A stretch of 64,000 nt of DNA from DATAZK01 sp965199805 (GCA_965199805.1 CBDATO010000003.1:1364001-1428000), one strand, 5' to 3'; positions 51,126 through 59,820 are shown, counted from the first letter of the stretch. Notes: generated from the sequence alone by a model not told the origin. Numbers and translations are program-made.

Positions 51126-51614
51126 ATGTCGCGAGTGCGCAAAGGTGCCGCATTGGCCACCGGTGGAGTCGTCATGGCCGGTGTTCTCTCAGCGTGCGGT
51201 AGCCCTGTCACCGCCAATCGGGATTTCCCGGTTGTGAACATTTCGGTTACCTCGACCATCAAGGTCGGCACCAAGACGGCGGTCAAGGAGGTGCTCAACG
51301 AGGGCGTCGTCCTCGACGCCCAGGGCAAGCAGATCGCCGGCACCTTCTTCAGCGAGACCTGCAGCCAGACCGCGACCACCGGCCCCGAGCAGTGGCGTTG
51401 CCTGACCTACCTGGCGCCCGGCGGCTCCAAGCTCTATGTCGCGGGCGGCCTGACCGCCGACCCGTTCGGCACCCAGCGCATGCTCGACAAGGCCACCTCG
51501 ACCGGGAAGATGATCATCACGAAGGTGCGCGAGACGCCGATTCCGTCGAATGCCCGCAACGTGCCCAAGGGTGCCAAGGCGTACATTCTCAAGGTTTCCC
51601 TCCGGCAGAGCTGA
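51126..51614 (+). CDS. Putative lipoprotein
   Basis: 162 residues. ATG at 51126 has GGAGG five bases upstream. Signal peptide with a lipobox LSAC near residue 24, then a compact domain with IKVGTKTAVKEVLNEGVVLDAQGKQ, two Cys (ETCSQT, WRCLTY) and a basic C-terminus. No family recognised. The gap before it (158 bases) is less GC-rich than its surroundings; a possible TTGCAC / TCGAAT promoter lies at 51065-51094. Confidence 0.68.
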   Translation: MSRVRKGAALATGGVVMAGVLSACGSPVTANRDFPVVNISVTSTIKVGTKTAVKEVLNEGVVLDAQGKQIAGTFFSETCSQTATTGPEQWRCLTYLAPGGSKLYVAGGLTADPFGTQRMLDKATSTGKMIITKVRETPIPSNARNVPKGAKAYILKVSLRQS

Positions 51615-51728
51615 TCGTCATCACATCGCATTGACACTTGCGCGCTGAAATAACCGGGGCGGTGGCCGAGATCGGCCGCCGCCCCGGTCGGCGTTCCCCG
51701 GGCTGCGCCGTCGTGATAGATCAGGGCC

Positions 51729-52457
51729 GTGACCGAACAGGCCCGCACCGCAGAGGCCGGCTCCGACGGACCGATCCTCTCGGTACGCGCGCAGGCCGTA
51801 CGTACCGTCGCCCCCGACAGCGTCTCGCTCTCCGGGGCCGTCGAGGTGACCGCCGCTTCGAAGGCCGAGGCGATCGCCGAGGTCGGGCGCCTGCAGCGCG
51901 AGATCGTGAGCGCGCTCGAGACGCTGGGCGGAGCGCCGTTGCGCGCCGGTGACGACCACATGCCGCTGGGCTGGCTGACCCGCCGGGTGTCGACGCACCC
52001 GGAACACGCCTTCGACCCGGCGACGCAGCAGCACGGGCCCACCGGCCGGGTCATCGCTAACGTCGTCGTGGAGATCCAGGTCCGGGACTTCGACCTGCTC
52101 GAGGCCGTCGACGCCCTGCTGGCTGATGTCGAGGAGTACTCCTCTCACCATGCCCAGTGGAGGGTCGACGCCGACAACCCGGCGTGGGCAGGCGTCCGGG
52201 CGGATGCCATCCACGACGCACTGCGCCAGGCGGACGACTACGCCTCCGCGCTGGACTGCACGGTCTCGCGGGTGGAGCAGGTCGCCGATGCCGGCCTGCT
52301 GTCGGACAGTCCCCGCGGCACCGCCTACAAGCAGATGGGGGGAGCCCGAGCCGCGTCCGCTCCCGGCATGGGCGGGCCGCCGTCGCTGGATCCCGAGCCG
52401 CAGCAGGTCTCGGCCATGATCGACGTCCGGTGCGCCACCCGGATGCTGCCGGCATGA
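51729..52457 (+). CDS. SIMPL/DUF541-domain protein
   Basis: 242 residues from a GTG. Core: ILSVRAQAVRTVAPDSVSLSGAVEVTAASKAEAIAEVGRLQREIVSALE, ANVVVEIQVRDFDLLEAVDALLADV, then a C-terminal part with IDVRC. SIMPL proteins are often periplasmic, but this one has no signal peptide, so it is cytoplasmic. Function unknown. It overlaps the gluconokinase start by ATGA. Confidence 0.75.
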   Translation: MTEQARTAEAGSDGPILSVRAQAVRTVAPDSVSLSGAVEVTAASKAEAIAEVGRLQREIVSALETLGGAPLRAGDDHMPLGWLTRRVSTHPEHAFDPATQQHGPTGRVIANVVVEIQVRDFDLLEAVDALLADVEEYSSHHAQWRVDADNPAWAGVRADAIHDALRQADDYASALDCTVSRVEQVADAGLLSDSPRGTAYKQMGGARAASAPGMGGPPSLDPEPQQVSAMIDVRCATRMLPA

Positions 52458-53002
52458 CCGGTCCGGACGCGCCGCCGGTCCGCGTGCTGGTGATCATGGG
52501 CGTCTCGGGGTGCGGCAAGACCACCACCGGGCGCACTCTCGCCGACCTGTTGCACGCCGACTTCGTCGACGGCGACGACCTGCACCCGCCGGCCAACCGC
52601 GCGAAGATGGCTGCCGGCCATCCGCTCACCGACGCCGACCGGGCGCCGTGGCTCACCGCGGTCGGCGCCTGGATCGACGCGCGCATCGCCGCGGACGAGC
52701 TCGGGGTCATCCCGTGCTCGGCGCTCAAGCGGCGCTACCGCGACGCGCTCCGGCGCCCCGAGGTGGCCTTCGTGTACCTGCACGGCACGTACGACCAGAT
52801 CGCCCAGCGGCTGCGCGAGCGCTCCGGCCACTTCATGCCGCCCGCCCTGCTCGACTCCCAGTTCGCCGACCTGGAGCCGCCGCGGGCCGACGAGCGCGCC
52901 CTCTGGGTCGACATCACGCCGCCGGCGTCCGAGCAGGCGGCGACCATCGCCTCGGCATTGCACCTGAGCCCGTTGCATCGAAGCCAGGAGGAGCCGTCAT
53001 GA
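52454..53002 (+). CDS. gntK: Gluconokinase
   Basis: 182 residues. P-loop GVSGCGKTT near residue 16, DGDDLHPPANRAKMAAGHPL for gluconate binding, PWL, CSALKRRYRD, and FVYLHGTYDQIAQRLRERSGHFMP. It phosphorylates gluconate to 6-phosphogluconate for the pentose phosphate route. It is sandwiched, with ATGA overlaps on both sides, between a SIMPL gene and a Rieske oxygenase, with no gluconate permease nearby, so its context is odd. Confidence 0.92.
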   Translation: MTGPDAPPVRVLVIMGVSGCGKTTTGRTLADLLHADFVDGDDLHPPANRAKMAAGHPLTDADRAPWLTAVGAWIDARIAADELGVIPCSALKRRYRDALRRPEVAFVYLHGTYDQIAQRLRERSGHFMPPALLDSQFADLEPPRADERALWVDITPPASEQAATIASALHLSPLHRSQEEPS

Positions 53003-53961
53003 CCCTGACCGCGGACGCTCTCGCGACCACCGGCCGCTACCCGTTCCCGCCGTACCCGGACGGCTGGTTCCTGCTCTGCACGTCCGCCGAGCTCGATCCC
53101 GGCCAGGTGCGCCCACTTCGGTACTTCGGCACCGACCTCGTGCTCTTCCGCGACGCGAGCGGGACGGCCGTACTGGTCGACGCGTACTGCCCGCACATGG
53201 GCGCCCACCTTGGCTACGGGGGCGTCGTGGACGGTGACGGCCTGCGCTGCCCGTTCCACAACTGGCGCTTCGGCAGCGACGGCCGCTGCACCGAGGCGCC
53301 GTACAGCCCGCGCACCAAGCCGCCGGACGTCACGCTGCGCCGCTGGCAGGTGGCCGAGGTCGACGGCCTCGTCCTGGTGTGCCACGACGGGTCGGGCCGG
53401 GGCCTGCCCTGGCAGCTCCCCCGCCGTCCCGAGTTCGGCACCGACGGCTGGGTCGGCTACGCGAGCACCCGCTGGACCGTACGGATGCATACCCAGGAGG
53501 TCGCCGAGAACGTTCCCGACACCAGCCACTTCTCCTACGTGCACTCGGTGCCGACCCTTCCGGTGGCCGAGGTCGAAATCGACCGTGACGTGTGGCGTCA
53601 GGCGACGGTGGGCCGTACCCCGTACGGCGTGGAGACGTGGGGCACCCAGCAGGAGCTCTTCGGCCTCGGCCTGATCTGGCTGTGCAACCGCGGCCCCGCC
53701 AAGCTGCGGTTCCTCACCGCGGTCACCCCGGTCGACGCGGAGTACGTCGAGCTGCGGCTGCTCTACCTGGCGAACGAGGGACCGGGCGCGACCGAGCTCT
53801 CGCCGCGCAGCCGGGCCGCCATCGACATGATCAGCGAGAACACCGGCCGCGACATCCCGATCTGGGAGCACAAGCGCTACGAGACGCGCCCCCACCTGGT
53901 GCCCGGTGACGGCCCGATCGGCCGGCTCCGGCACTGGGCACGCCAGTTCTACGCAGAGTGA
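52999..53961 (+). CDS. Rieske oxygenase, KshA/DAF-36-like
   Basis: 320 residues. Rieske ligands CPHMGAHLGYGG and CPFHNWRFGSDG; mononuclear iron site ENVPDTSHFSYVH near residue 175. The CPHMGAHL...CPFHNWRF pattern resembles steroid 9-alpha-hydroxylase KshA and the DAF-36/Neverland cholesterol desaturases. Needs a separate reductase, which is not in the neighbourhood. Start overlaps the gluconokinase stop, and it is convergent with the quinone-oxidoreductase-like gene. Steroid substrate is inferred. Confidence 0.88.
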   Translation: MTLTADALATTGRYPFPPYPDGWFLLCTSAELDPGQVRPLRYFGTDLVLFRDASGTAVLVDAYCPHMGAHLGYGGVVDGDGLRCPFHNWRFGSDGRCTEAPYSPRTKPPDVTLRRWQVAEVDGLVLVCHDGSGRGLPWQLPRRPEFGTDGWVGYASTRWTVRMHTQEVAENVPDTSHFSYVHSVPTLPVAEVEIDRDVWRQATVGRTPYGVETWGTQQELFGLGLIWLCNRGPAKLRFLTAVTPVDAEYVELRLLYLANEGPGATELSPRSRAAIDMISENTGRDIPIWEHKRYETRPHLVPGDGPIGRLRHWARQFYAE

Positions 53962-53962
53962 C

Positions 53963-54961
53963 TCAGAACGTGATGACCGTCTTGCCCAGCGCCTTGCGGT
54001 CGCGCAGGGTGCGTACGGCGTCGGCGGCCTGCTCGAACGGGAACGTCGCGCCGATGTGCGGGGCGATCCGGCCCTCCTCGAAGAGGGCGAAGAGGGCGCG
54101 GTTGGCCGCCGGGTCGACGATCGCCGACGCTCCGTACGCGACCCCGACCAGCGAGATCGACCGCAGGATGGTCTGGTTCAACGCCACCCGCGGGATGCCG
54201 CCACCGGCGAAGCCGACCACAAGGTAACGGCCGTTCCAGGCCAGGCAGCGTAAGAGGTCACGGACGTCGTCGCTGCCCTGCTGCGCACCGACGTTGTCGA
54301 ACACGACGTCGACGCCGCGTCCCCCGGTCAGCTCCTTCACCCGGGCGGACAGCGCACGATCACCTTGCAACGCTGTGTGGTCGATGGTCTCGTCCGCTCC
54401 GAGCTGCCGGGCCAGCGCACACTTCTCGGCGCCGCCCGCGCTCGCGATCACCCGGGCGCCGAGCGCGACCGCGATGGAGATGGCTGCGGTGCCACATCCG
54501 CCGGCGGCCCCGGTGACCAGCACCGTCTCCCCCGCCTGCAGGTGGCCGCGCTGGATGAGCCCGTGCCCGGCCGTGCCGAAGGTGAGGTCGAAGGCGGCAC
54601 CCTGCTCGTACGTCATCGCGTCCGGTATCCGGAAGACCTGGTGCACGCCCGGTCGCACGTCGACGACCTCGGCGAAGGCGCCGATGCCGGTGAGGGCGAG
54701 CACCCGGTCGCCCACGGCGAAGCCGGTGACGTCGGCCCCGACCGCGACCACGTCGCCCGCGCACTCGTTGCCGAGCACGAAGGGCAGCGGCGGCTTGATC
54801 TGGTACTCGCCGCGGGTCACCAGGACGTCGGGGAAGTTGACCGAGGCCTCGCGGACGGCGATCCGTACCCGGTCCGGCTCCAGCGGCCCCGGCTCCGGAT
54901 GCGTGGAGGTGACGTCGAGACCGTCCTCGCCCGCCAGTCGCGTACAGACCACCGCCCGCAT
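53963..54961 (-). CDS. NADPH:quinone oxidoreductase-like (zinc-free MDR)
   Basis: 332 residues. N-terminal GroES-like domain (SVNFPDVLVTRGEYQIKPPLP, LGNECAGDVVAVG) and Rossmann domain (VLVTGAAGGCGTAAISIAVALGARVIA). No structural-zinc Cys cluster, as in QOR-type enzymes. Likely reduces an enone or quinone with NADPH. A one-base stop/start overlap (TGATG) ties it to the CoA-transferase gene upstream, so it may reduce an unsaturated CoA ester or enone intermediate. Confidence 0.88.
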   Translation of the reverse strand: MRAVVCTRLAGEDGLDVTSTHPEPGPLEPDRVRIAVREASVNFPDVLVTRGEYQIKPPLPFVLGNECAGDVVAVGADVTGFAVGDRVLALTGIGAFAEVVDVRPGVHQVFRIPDAMTYEQGAAFDLTFGTAGHGLIQRGHLQAGETVLVTGAAGGCGTAAISIAVALGARVIASAGGAEKCALARQLGADETIDHTALQGDRALSARVKELTGGRGVDVVFDNVGAQQGSDDVRDLLRCLAWNGRYLVVGFAGGGIPRVALNQTILRSISLVGVAYGASAIVDPAANRALFALFEEGRIAPHIGATFPFEQAADAVRTLRDRKALGKTVITF

Positions 54962-56199
54962 CAGCGCACCACTCCCTGCTCCTGCCACGCGGCGATCTCG
55001 GCGGCTGCCGCGCCGGTCTCGGCGAGCACCTCCGCCGTGTGCTGGGCGAGCTCCGGGGTGCCCCGGCGGGCGCCGTAGCCGACGCCGTCGAAGTCGACCG
55101 GGCCCGCCACCGCGTCGGTCCACCCGGGCTCCTGGGCGACCGGCACGCGGACGATGCCGCCGGCCTCGCGTACCTGCCGGTCGGCGAGTACGTCGTCGAG
55201 GGTGGCGACCGGCTCCCACCACACCCCGGCCTCCTCGAGGACGACCGCCCATTCGGCCAGGCTCCGCTCGGCGAAGGCGGCGTCGAGCAGGCCGACCAGC
55301 TCCGGGGCGTGCTGCCGGCGCAGCACCATCGACGCGAAGCGCTCGTCGACCAGCCATTCCGGACGGCCGAGGGCCAGTGCGATGCCCGGCCAGTGCCGGT
55401 CGGGTTGCAGGCCGAGCAGCCAGAGCCAGCGCGCATCAGCGGTGCGGTAGCAGATGAAGAGCGGGTTCGACGCGTGCGCGCGGTCGGCGCCGAGCGGCAA
55501 CGACTGCCCGGTGCGGGCGAGCACGTTGACGTCCTGACCGCCGGCGTAGACGCCGTTGCGCAGCAGCGAGGTGCTGACGTGACCGCCGGCGCCTTCCGGG
55601 CCGCGGGCGTACAGCGCGGCGCAGATCCCGGCGACCATCGACATCGACGCCATGTGGTCGCCGACGGCGCCGCGGAGCAGGGTCGGTTCGCCGCCGTTCG
55701 GGGTGTGGATCGCGGCGAGGCCCGAGCGGGCCCACCAGCCGCCGACGTCATAGCTCGGCCGGTCGCTGTCGGGGCCCCGGTCGCCGTAGCCGTTCAGAGT
55801 GGCCACCACCAGGCGCGGGAAGCGGCCGGCGAGGGTGGCCGGGTCGAGGCCGAGGGTCGCCAGCGTCGAGGGGCGCAGGTTGCTGAGGAAGACGTCGGCC
55901 GTCTCCAGGAGGGCGTAGACGATGCCGCGTCCGGCGGGGCTCGCGACGTCGACCGCGACCGATCGCTTGCCGCGGTTCTCCAGCTCGAAGGCCGGGTTGA
56001 CGCCGTGCTCGCCCCAGGTGACGACGTAGCGCATCGGGTCGCCCTCGAGCGGCTCGACCTTGATCACGTCGGCGCCCCAGTCGGCGAGCACCGCGCCCGC
56101 AGCCGGTCCCGCGACCCAGGCCCCGATCTCGACGACCCGCACCCCGGCCATCGGTCCAGCAGGTCCGTCGATCCGTCCGTGCTCCGCGTCCGTCGACAC
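54961..56199 (-). CDS. Family III CoA-transferase (CaiB/BaiF)
   Basis: 412 residues from a GTG with AAGGTGG upstream. N-terminal VRVVEIGAWVAGPAAGAVLADWGADVIKVEPLEGDP, then LENRGKRSVAVDV and YDVGGWWARSGLAAIH, in the region of the catalytic Asp in YD. Full single-unit length. Should activate a carboxylic acid by CoA transfer. Operon with the quinone-oxidoreductase-like gene; divergent from the FAD oxidoreductase by about 100 bases. Confidence 0.88.
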   Translation of the reverse strand: MSTDAEHGRIDGPAGPMAGVRVVEIGAWVAGPAAGAVLADWGADVIKVEPLEGDPMRYVVTWGEHGVNPAFELENRGKRSVAVDVASPAGRGIVYALLETADVFLSNLRPSTLATLGLDPATLAGRFPRLVVATLNGYGDRGPDSDRPSYDVGGWWARSGLAAIHTPNGGEPTLLRGAVGDHMASMSMVAGICAALYARGPEGAGGHVSTSLLRNGVYAGGQDVNVLARTGQSLPLGADRAHASNPLFICYRTADARWLWLLGLQPDRHWPGIALALGRPEWLVDERFASMVLRRQHAPELVGLLDAAFAERSLAEWAVVLEEAGVWWEPVATLDDVLADRQVREAGGIVRVPVAQEPGWTDAVAGPVDFDGVGYGARRGTPELAQHTAEVLAETGAAAAEIAAWQEQGVVR

Positions 56200-56285
56200 G
56201 CCCCACCTTCCGAGAACCGTCGGGCCGCCGGCCGCGGCCGGATAACGGCGTGATCGTAGCCAGCCGCCCCGATCGGTCGAGCACC

Positions 56286-56291
56286 TAGGCT
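56286..56291 (+). promoter_or_regulatory. Leaderless-type -10 box TAGGCT
   Basis: TAGGCT is seven bases before the GTG at 56299, and no ribosome site lies between. Same arrangement as at 16707 and 50414. Confidence 0.5.
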
Positions 56292-56298
56292 CGCCGGG

Positions 56299-57561
56299 GT
56301 GAGGGGTTCGGTGGAAAGGCAGTACGACGTCGTCGTCGTCGGCGGCGGACCGGCCGGCCTGTCCACCGCCGCAGCAGCCGCCGACCGTGGGGCCCGTGTG
56401 CTGGTGCTCGAGAAGGCCCGCGAGATCGGCAGCCCGGTACGCACGTCCGGCGGCGCCTTCGTGCCGCTGATGCGCCGGCTCGGCATCCCGGACTTCCTGT
56501 GGCACCCGATCGACGTCATCGCCTTCGAGGGCGCCAACGAGTCGGTCGCCTACGACTACCCGGAGCCGTACGGCTGCGTGCTCGAGATCGGCGCGCTCTA
56601 CCGCTGGCTCGCCGACCGGGCCCGCGACGCCGGCGCCGACGTGCACACCGGGGTCGGCGTCGACGCACCGCTGCGCAACGGCGAGCGGGTCATCGGGGTG
56701 CGCACCCGCGACGGACGGCGGATCGGTGCGCGGGTCGTCGTCGACGCCACCGGCAACTGGGCGCGGCTGGGCTTCGCGCTCGGATTGGTGCCGCCCGCCC
56801 GGGCCGCCGGCGGTCTGGAGGTCGTCGTCGACCTGCCGGAGCGGCTGCGCGGCACGGCGGCCTTCACGGTCGACCGGCCCGCCACGTACGGCTGGCTCTT
56901 CCCCGAGCGCTCCGGCCGGGCCCGGCTCGGCGTCGGCGTCATCCGGCCCGACGCCGAGGCCGTGCTCGCCGACGAGCTGCAGCACGTCGCCGATCTGCTG
57001 GCCAGGCGGCACGGCCTGCCGGGGTTCGACGTCCGCGACCCGGGGCTCGAGCAGCACGCCGGCGTCTACCCGGTACGCGTGCCGGGCTCCGTCCCGGCGG
57101 TGCGGCCCGGCCTGGTGCTGGTGGGTGACGCCGTCGGCTCCGGGAGCAACCTGCTCGGCGAGGGCATCCGCTACGCCATCGAGTCGGGCCGGCTCGCCGG
57201 CCGGGTGATCGGTGACGCGCTGCTCAGCCGGGATCCGGACCGGACGCTGCAGCGCTTCCCGAAACGCTGGGACCGGCGCTTCGGCCGCTCGCTGCGGCTC
57301 GCCGACGTCCTGAACCGCAAGATCAGCGCCTTCGGGCCGGACGAGTGGGATGCGGCCCTTCGGCTGGCCGCGCAATGGAGCCCGGAGACGATGGGGCTCG
57401 CGCTGGCCACCCGGCTCGGTCCGCGGCTGGTGGGGCGGCTGCTGCGCGAGACGTCGCCCGCGCAGGTGCGGCGTCTGCTCGAGGCCGCGCGGGTGAACGG
57501 CCGGCGAACAGACCATCCGGTGTCACGAACTGACACCGTCCCTCATATGGTGCCGCCATGA
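56299..57561 (+). CDS. FAD-dependent oxidoreductase, geranylgeranyl reductase-like
   Basis: 420 residues from a GTG, probably leaderless. Dinucleotide motif VVVVGGGPAGLSTAAAAADRG, LEKAREIGSPVRTSGG, and the distal FAD motif VLVGDAVGSGSNLLGEGIRYAIESGRLAG near residue 275. The overall pattern is that of geranylgeranyl reductase/FixC-type flavoproteins, which reduce isoprenoid double bonds or hydroxylate. It overlaps the RDxSWG gene by four bases (ATGA). An operator-like palindrome lies in its last codons. Isoprenoid substrate is inferred. Confidence 0.85.
   Translation: MRGSVERQYDVVVVGGGPAGLSTAAAAADRGARVLVLEKAREIGSPVRTSGGAFVPLMRRLGIPDFLWHPIDVIAFEGANESVAYDYPEPYGCVLEIGALYRWLADRARDAGADVHTGVGVDAPLRNGERVIGVRTRDGRRIGARVVVDATGNWARLGFALGLVPPARAAGGLEVVVDLPERLRGTAAFTVDRPATYGWLFPERSGRARLGVGVIRPDAEAVLADELQHVADLLARRHGLPGFDVRDPGLEQHAGVYPVRVPGSVPAVRPGLVLVGDAVGSGSNLLGEGIRYAIESGRLAGRVIGDALLSRDPDRTLQRFPKRWDRRFGRSLRLADVLNRKISAFGPDEWDAALRLAAQWSPETMGLALATRLGPRLVGRLLRETSPAQVRRLLEAARVNGRRTDHPVSRTDTVPHMVPP
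57518..57538. promoter_or_regulatory. Perfect 8-bp inverted repeat upstream of RDxSWG gene C
   Basis: CGGTGTCA (57518-57525) and TGACACCG (57531-57538) are exact complements with a five-base spacer, 20 bases before the ATG at 57558. The same half-site, in CCGGTGTCACC, occurs in both outer arms of the inverted repeat at 9422-9556 near RDxSWG gene A. Looks like a dimeric repressor site. Confidence 0.55.
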
Positions 57562-58628
57562 CCGTGAGTTCGTGGGACGACTTCCCCGTCCACCAATCGT
57601 CCAACTGGATCGCCCACCCGGCGACGAGCGATCGCAACTTCTACGACCGCTATTACTTCAACGCCTTCGACACCGGCGGCGAGTGGATGGCGATCTTCGG
57701 CCTCGGTCAGTACCCGAACCTCGGCACCACCGACGCGTTCGTGACGGTCCGGCTCGGCGACCAGCAGCACGTCGTGCGCGCGTCGAAGCCCTTGGGCGAC
57801 CGCGCCGACGTGCGCGTCGGGCCGATCCGCATCGAGGTCATAGAGCCGCTGAAGAAGCTGCGCGTCGTCTGCGAGCCGGGCGACCACGACATCGAGCTGG
57901 ACATGACGTGGGAGGGCTTCGGCCCCGCGATCCCCGAGCCCAACCAGTTCATCCGCCAGGGCAACCGCATCACCTTCGACACGCAGCGCCTCGCGCAGAT
58001 GGGGTCGTGGAGCGGGACCATCAGCGTCGGCGGCAAGCAGCTCAAGGTGAGCCCCGAGACGACGTGGGGCTCGCGTGACCGGTCGTGGGGCGTGCGCCCG
58101 GTCGGCGAGAAGGAGCCGGCCGGCATCACCAAGGACACGGTGCGCGCCGGCGGCATGTGGAGCTACTTCCCCATGCGCTTCGACGACCACTGCATCTACT
58201 ACATCTGCTCCGAGGGTGCCGACGGCTCCCGCTCGCTGGAGCAGTCCGAGCGGGTGTGGCTGGACGGCCGCGTTGAGCAGCTCGGCCGCACCGAGCACCA
58301 CCACGAGTTCCAGCCGGGTCTGCGGCTGCTGTCGGGCTCGGTCATCTCCTTCCCCGACGCCGGCATCGAGATCAAGTGCACGCCGCTGATCACGAACCTG
58401 CTCTGCGTCGGCACCGGCTACGGCCTCGAGGAGGACTGGCGCCACGGGATGTACCAGGGGCCGGAGACGCTGACCCAGGGCATCACGTACGACGTCGAGA
58501 AGATCCAGGTGCTCGGCTCGTACGGGGTCGTCGACCACGGCGGGCGCTTCGAGTACGACGGCAAGGTCGGTTACGGCCTGTACGAGCACGCGTTCAGCGG
58601 CGCCATGCCGAAATACGGTTTGGAGTAA
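57558..58628 (+). CDS. RDxSWG-motif protein, possibly AttH/CrtC-like (paralogue C)
   Basis: 356 residues. Same motif series as A and B: DDFPVHQ, YDRYYFNAFD, GLGQYPNLGTTDAFV, VGPIRIEVIEPLKKL, SRDRSWGVRPVGEKEP, and a C-terminal YDGKVGYGLYEHA. Start ATG overlaps the FAD oxidoreductase stop, so the two are translationally coupled. CrtC/AttH-like proteins act on terpenoid chains and the neighbour is a geranylgeranyl-reductase-like enzyme, a mutually supporting but unproven pair of hints. Confidence 0.75.
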   Translation: MTVSSWDDFPVHQSSNWIAHPATSDRNFYDRYYFNAFDTGGEWMAIFGLGQYPNLGTTDAFVTVRLGDQQHVVRASKPLGDRADVRVGPIRIEVIEPLKKLRVVCEPGDHDIELDMTWEGFGPAIPEPNQFIRQGNRITFDTQRLAQMGSWSGTISVGGKQLKVSPETTWGSRDRSWGVRPVGEKEPAGITKDTVRAGGMWSYFPMRFDDHCIYYICSEGADGSRSLEQSERVWLDGRVEQLGRTEHHHEFQPGLRLLSGSVISFPDAGIEIKCTPLITNLLCVGTGYGLEEDWRHGMYQGPETLTQGITYDVEKIQVLGSYGVVDHGGRFEYDGKVGYGLYEHAFSGAMPKYGLE

Positions 58629-58649
58629 CGGTCGGCCTCGAGTAGCAGC

Positions 58650-59720
58650 TCAACCAGACGCAGGACGCGGCCGGTCGCCCCCACGGGTGGCCGGCCGTGT
58701 CGTCTTCCGGGGTGCGGTGCCGGTCAGCCGCTCACCGCTGAACAGCGAGCCGGCCTGCTTCACCCACCGCAGCGTCGGCACCGTCTCCACCGCCCGCACC
58801 CCGGTCATGGCCCCGATCCGCCCGGTGACGAAGCGGTAGACCTCCTCGCCGCTGCGGAAGAGGCCGATGGCCAGCAGGTTCGCGGTGCCTGTGACGGCCG
58901 CCGCGAAGACCACCTCGGGCATGTCGGCGACGGCCTCCCCGACCTCGGCGAGCCGGCCCGGGTCGACGGTCAGCCACATCTCCAGCTGGGTGGTGAAGCC
59001 GAGCGCCTCGACCATCACGTCGCAGTCGATGTAGACGACGTTGCCCGCCAGCAGCACCGCGAGCCGGCGCGCGGTGCGGCCCGGCGTCCAGCCGACCATC
59101 CGGGCGAGGTCGGCGACGGCGACGCGGCCGTCGCGGGCCAGGGCGTCAAGCAGCGGCTCGTCCTCCGGCTCCACCGCGACCTGGGCGGGTAGCGCCTCGA
59201 CCGGGGCCAGCAGTGCCTGCGCCGAGACGTCGTCGACGAGTGGGCTCCGGACCGTCCAGTCGGCTCCGCCCGAGGCGGTGAAACGGTGCAGCACCGAGTG
59301 CACCGCCAGCCCCAGCACCTGGGCGTGCCGCGGCAGCCGCGACAGCAGCAGGTCGTCACGCTCGGCGGTGGAGCGCACCTGCAGCGACGCGCTGAGCGTG
59401 CCGTCGGCCGCGACCCGGATCCACGACACGTCGTCGCGGCCGGCCAGCGCCGAGGCGACGGCTGCCGTCGAGTCGGGCCGGGTCTGGATGCGCGCGACCC
59501 AGCTGAGCTGCCCGTACGCGGCCGGTCGCCGCACCCCGACGATCCGGACGACCCCGTCGGCGAGCAGCGCGCGGTAGCGCCGGGCCACGGTCTGCTCCGA
59601 GACCCCGAGCACCTCGGCCACCCGCCGGAAGGGCACCCGGCCGTCCAGCTGCAGGCAGTGGATGAGACCGACGTCCAGCGCATCCAGGGTGGAGGTTCCG
59701 TTCAGTGGGGTGGCCGGCAT
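58650..59720 (-). CDS. Double Lrp/AsnC-family regulator
   Basis: 356 residues, twice the normal size. First AsnC helix-turn-helix: DVGLIHCLQLDGRVPFRRVAEVLGVSEQTVARRYRALLADG; second: EPLLDALARDGRVAVADLARMVGWTPGRTARRLAVL. Each is followed by a RAM-like ligand domain (second one near MPEVVFAAAVTGTANLLAIGLF). A fused dimer-in-one chain is common in actinobacteria. It diverges from the DHA2 exporter gene by 100 bases and probably controls it. Confidence 0.88.
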   Translation of the reverse strand: MPATPLNGTSTLDALDVGLIHCLQLDGRVPFRRVAEVLGVSEQTVARRYRALLADGVVRIVGVRRPAAYGQLSWVARIQTRPDSTAAVASALAGRDDVSWIRVAADGTLSASLQVRSTAERDDLLLSRLPRHAQVLGLAVHSVLHRFTASGGADWTVRSPLVDDVSAQALLAPVEALPAQVAVEPEDEPLLDALARDGRVAVADLARMVGWTPGRTARRLAVLLAGNVVYIDCDVMVEALGFTTQLEMWLTVDPGRLAEVGEAVADMPEVVFAAAVTGTANLLAIGLFRSGEEVYRFVTGRIGAMTGVRAVETVPTLRWVKQAGSLFSGERLTGTAPRKTTRPATRGGDRPRPASG

Positions 59721-59820
59721 GGAGGAAAGCTACGCCCATGTCCCTCGCCGCCGCGTTCCTGTCCTACCCCGGGCGCACGATGAGTCCCGCTCACCCGTAC
59801 TCCCGAGGATGGTTCGTCAC

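Noticed and set aside
54961..57516. 851-codon minus-strand frame suggesting a large fusion protein
   Set aside because: The part upstream of GTG 56199 is antisense to the FAD oxidoreductase and shows no motif; the CoA-transferase is complete from 56199.
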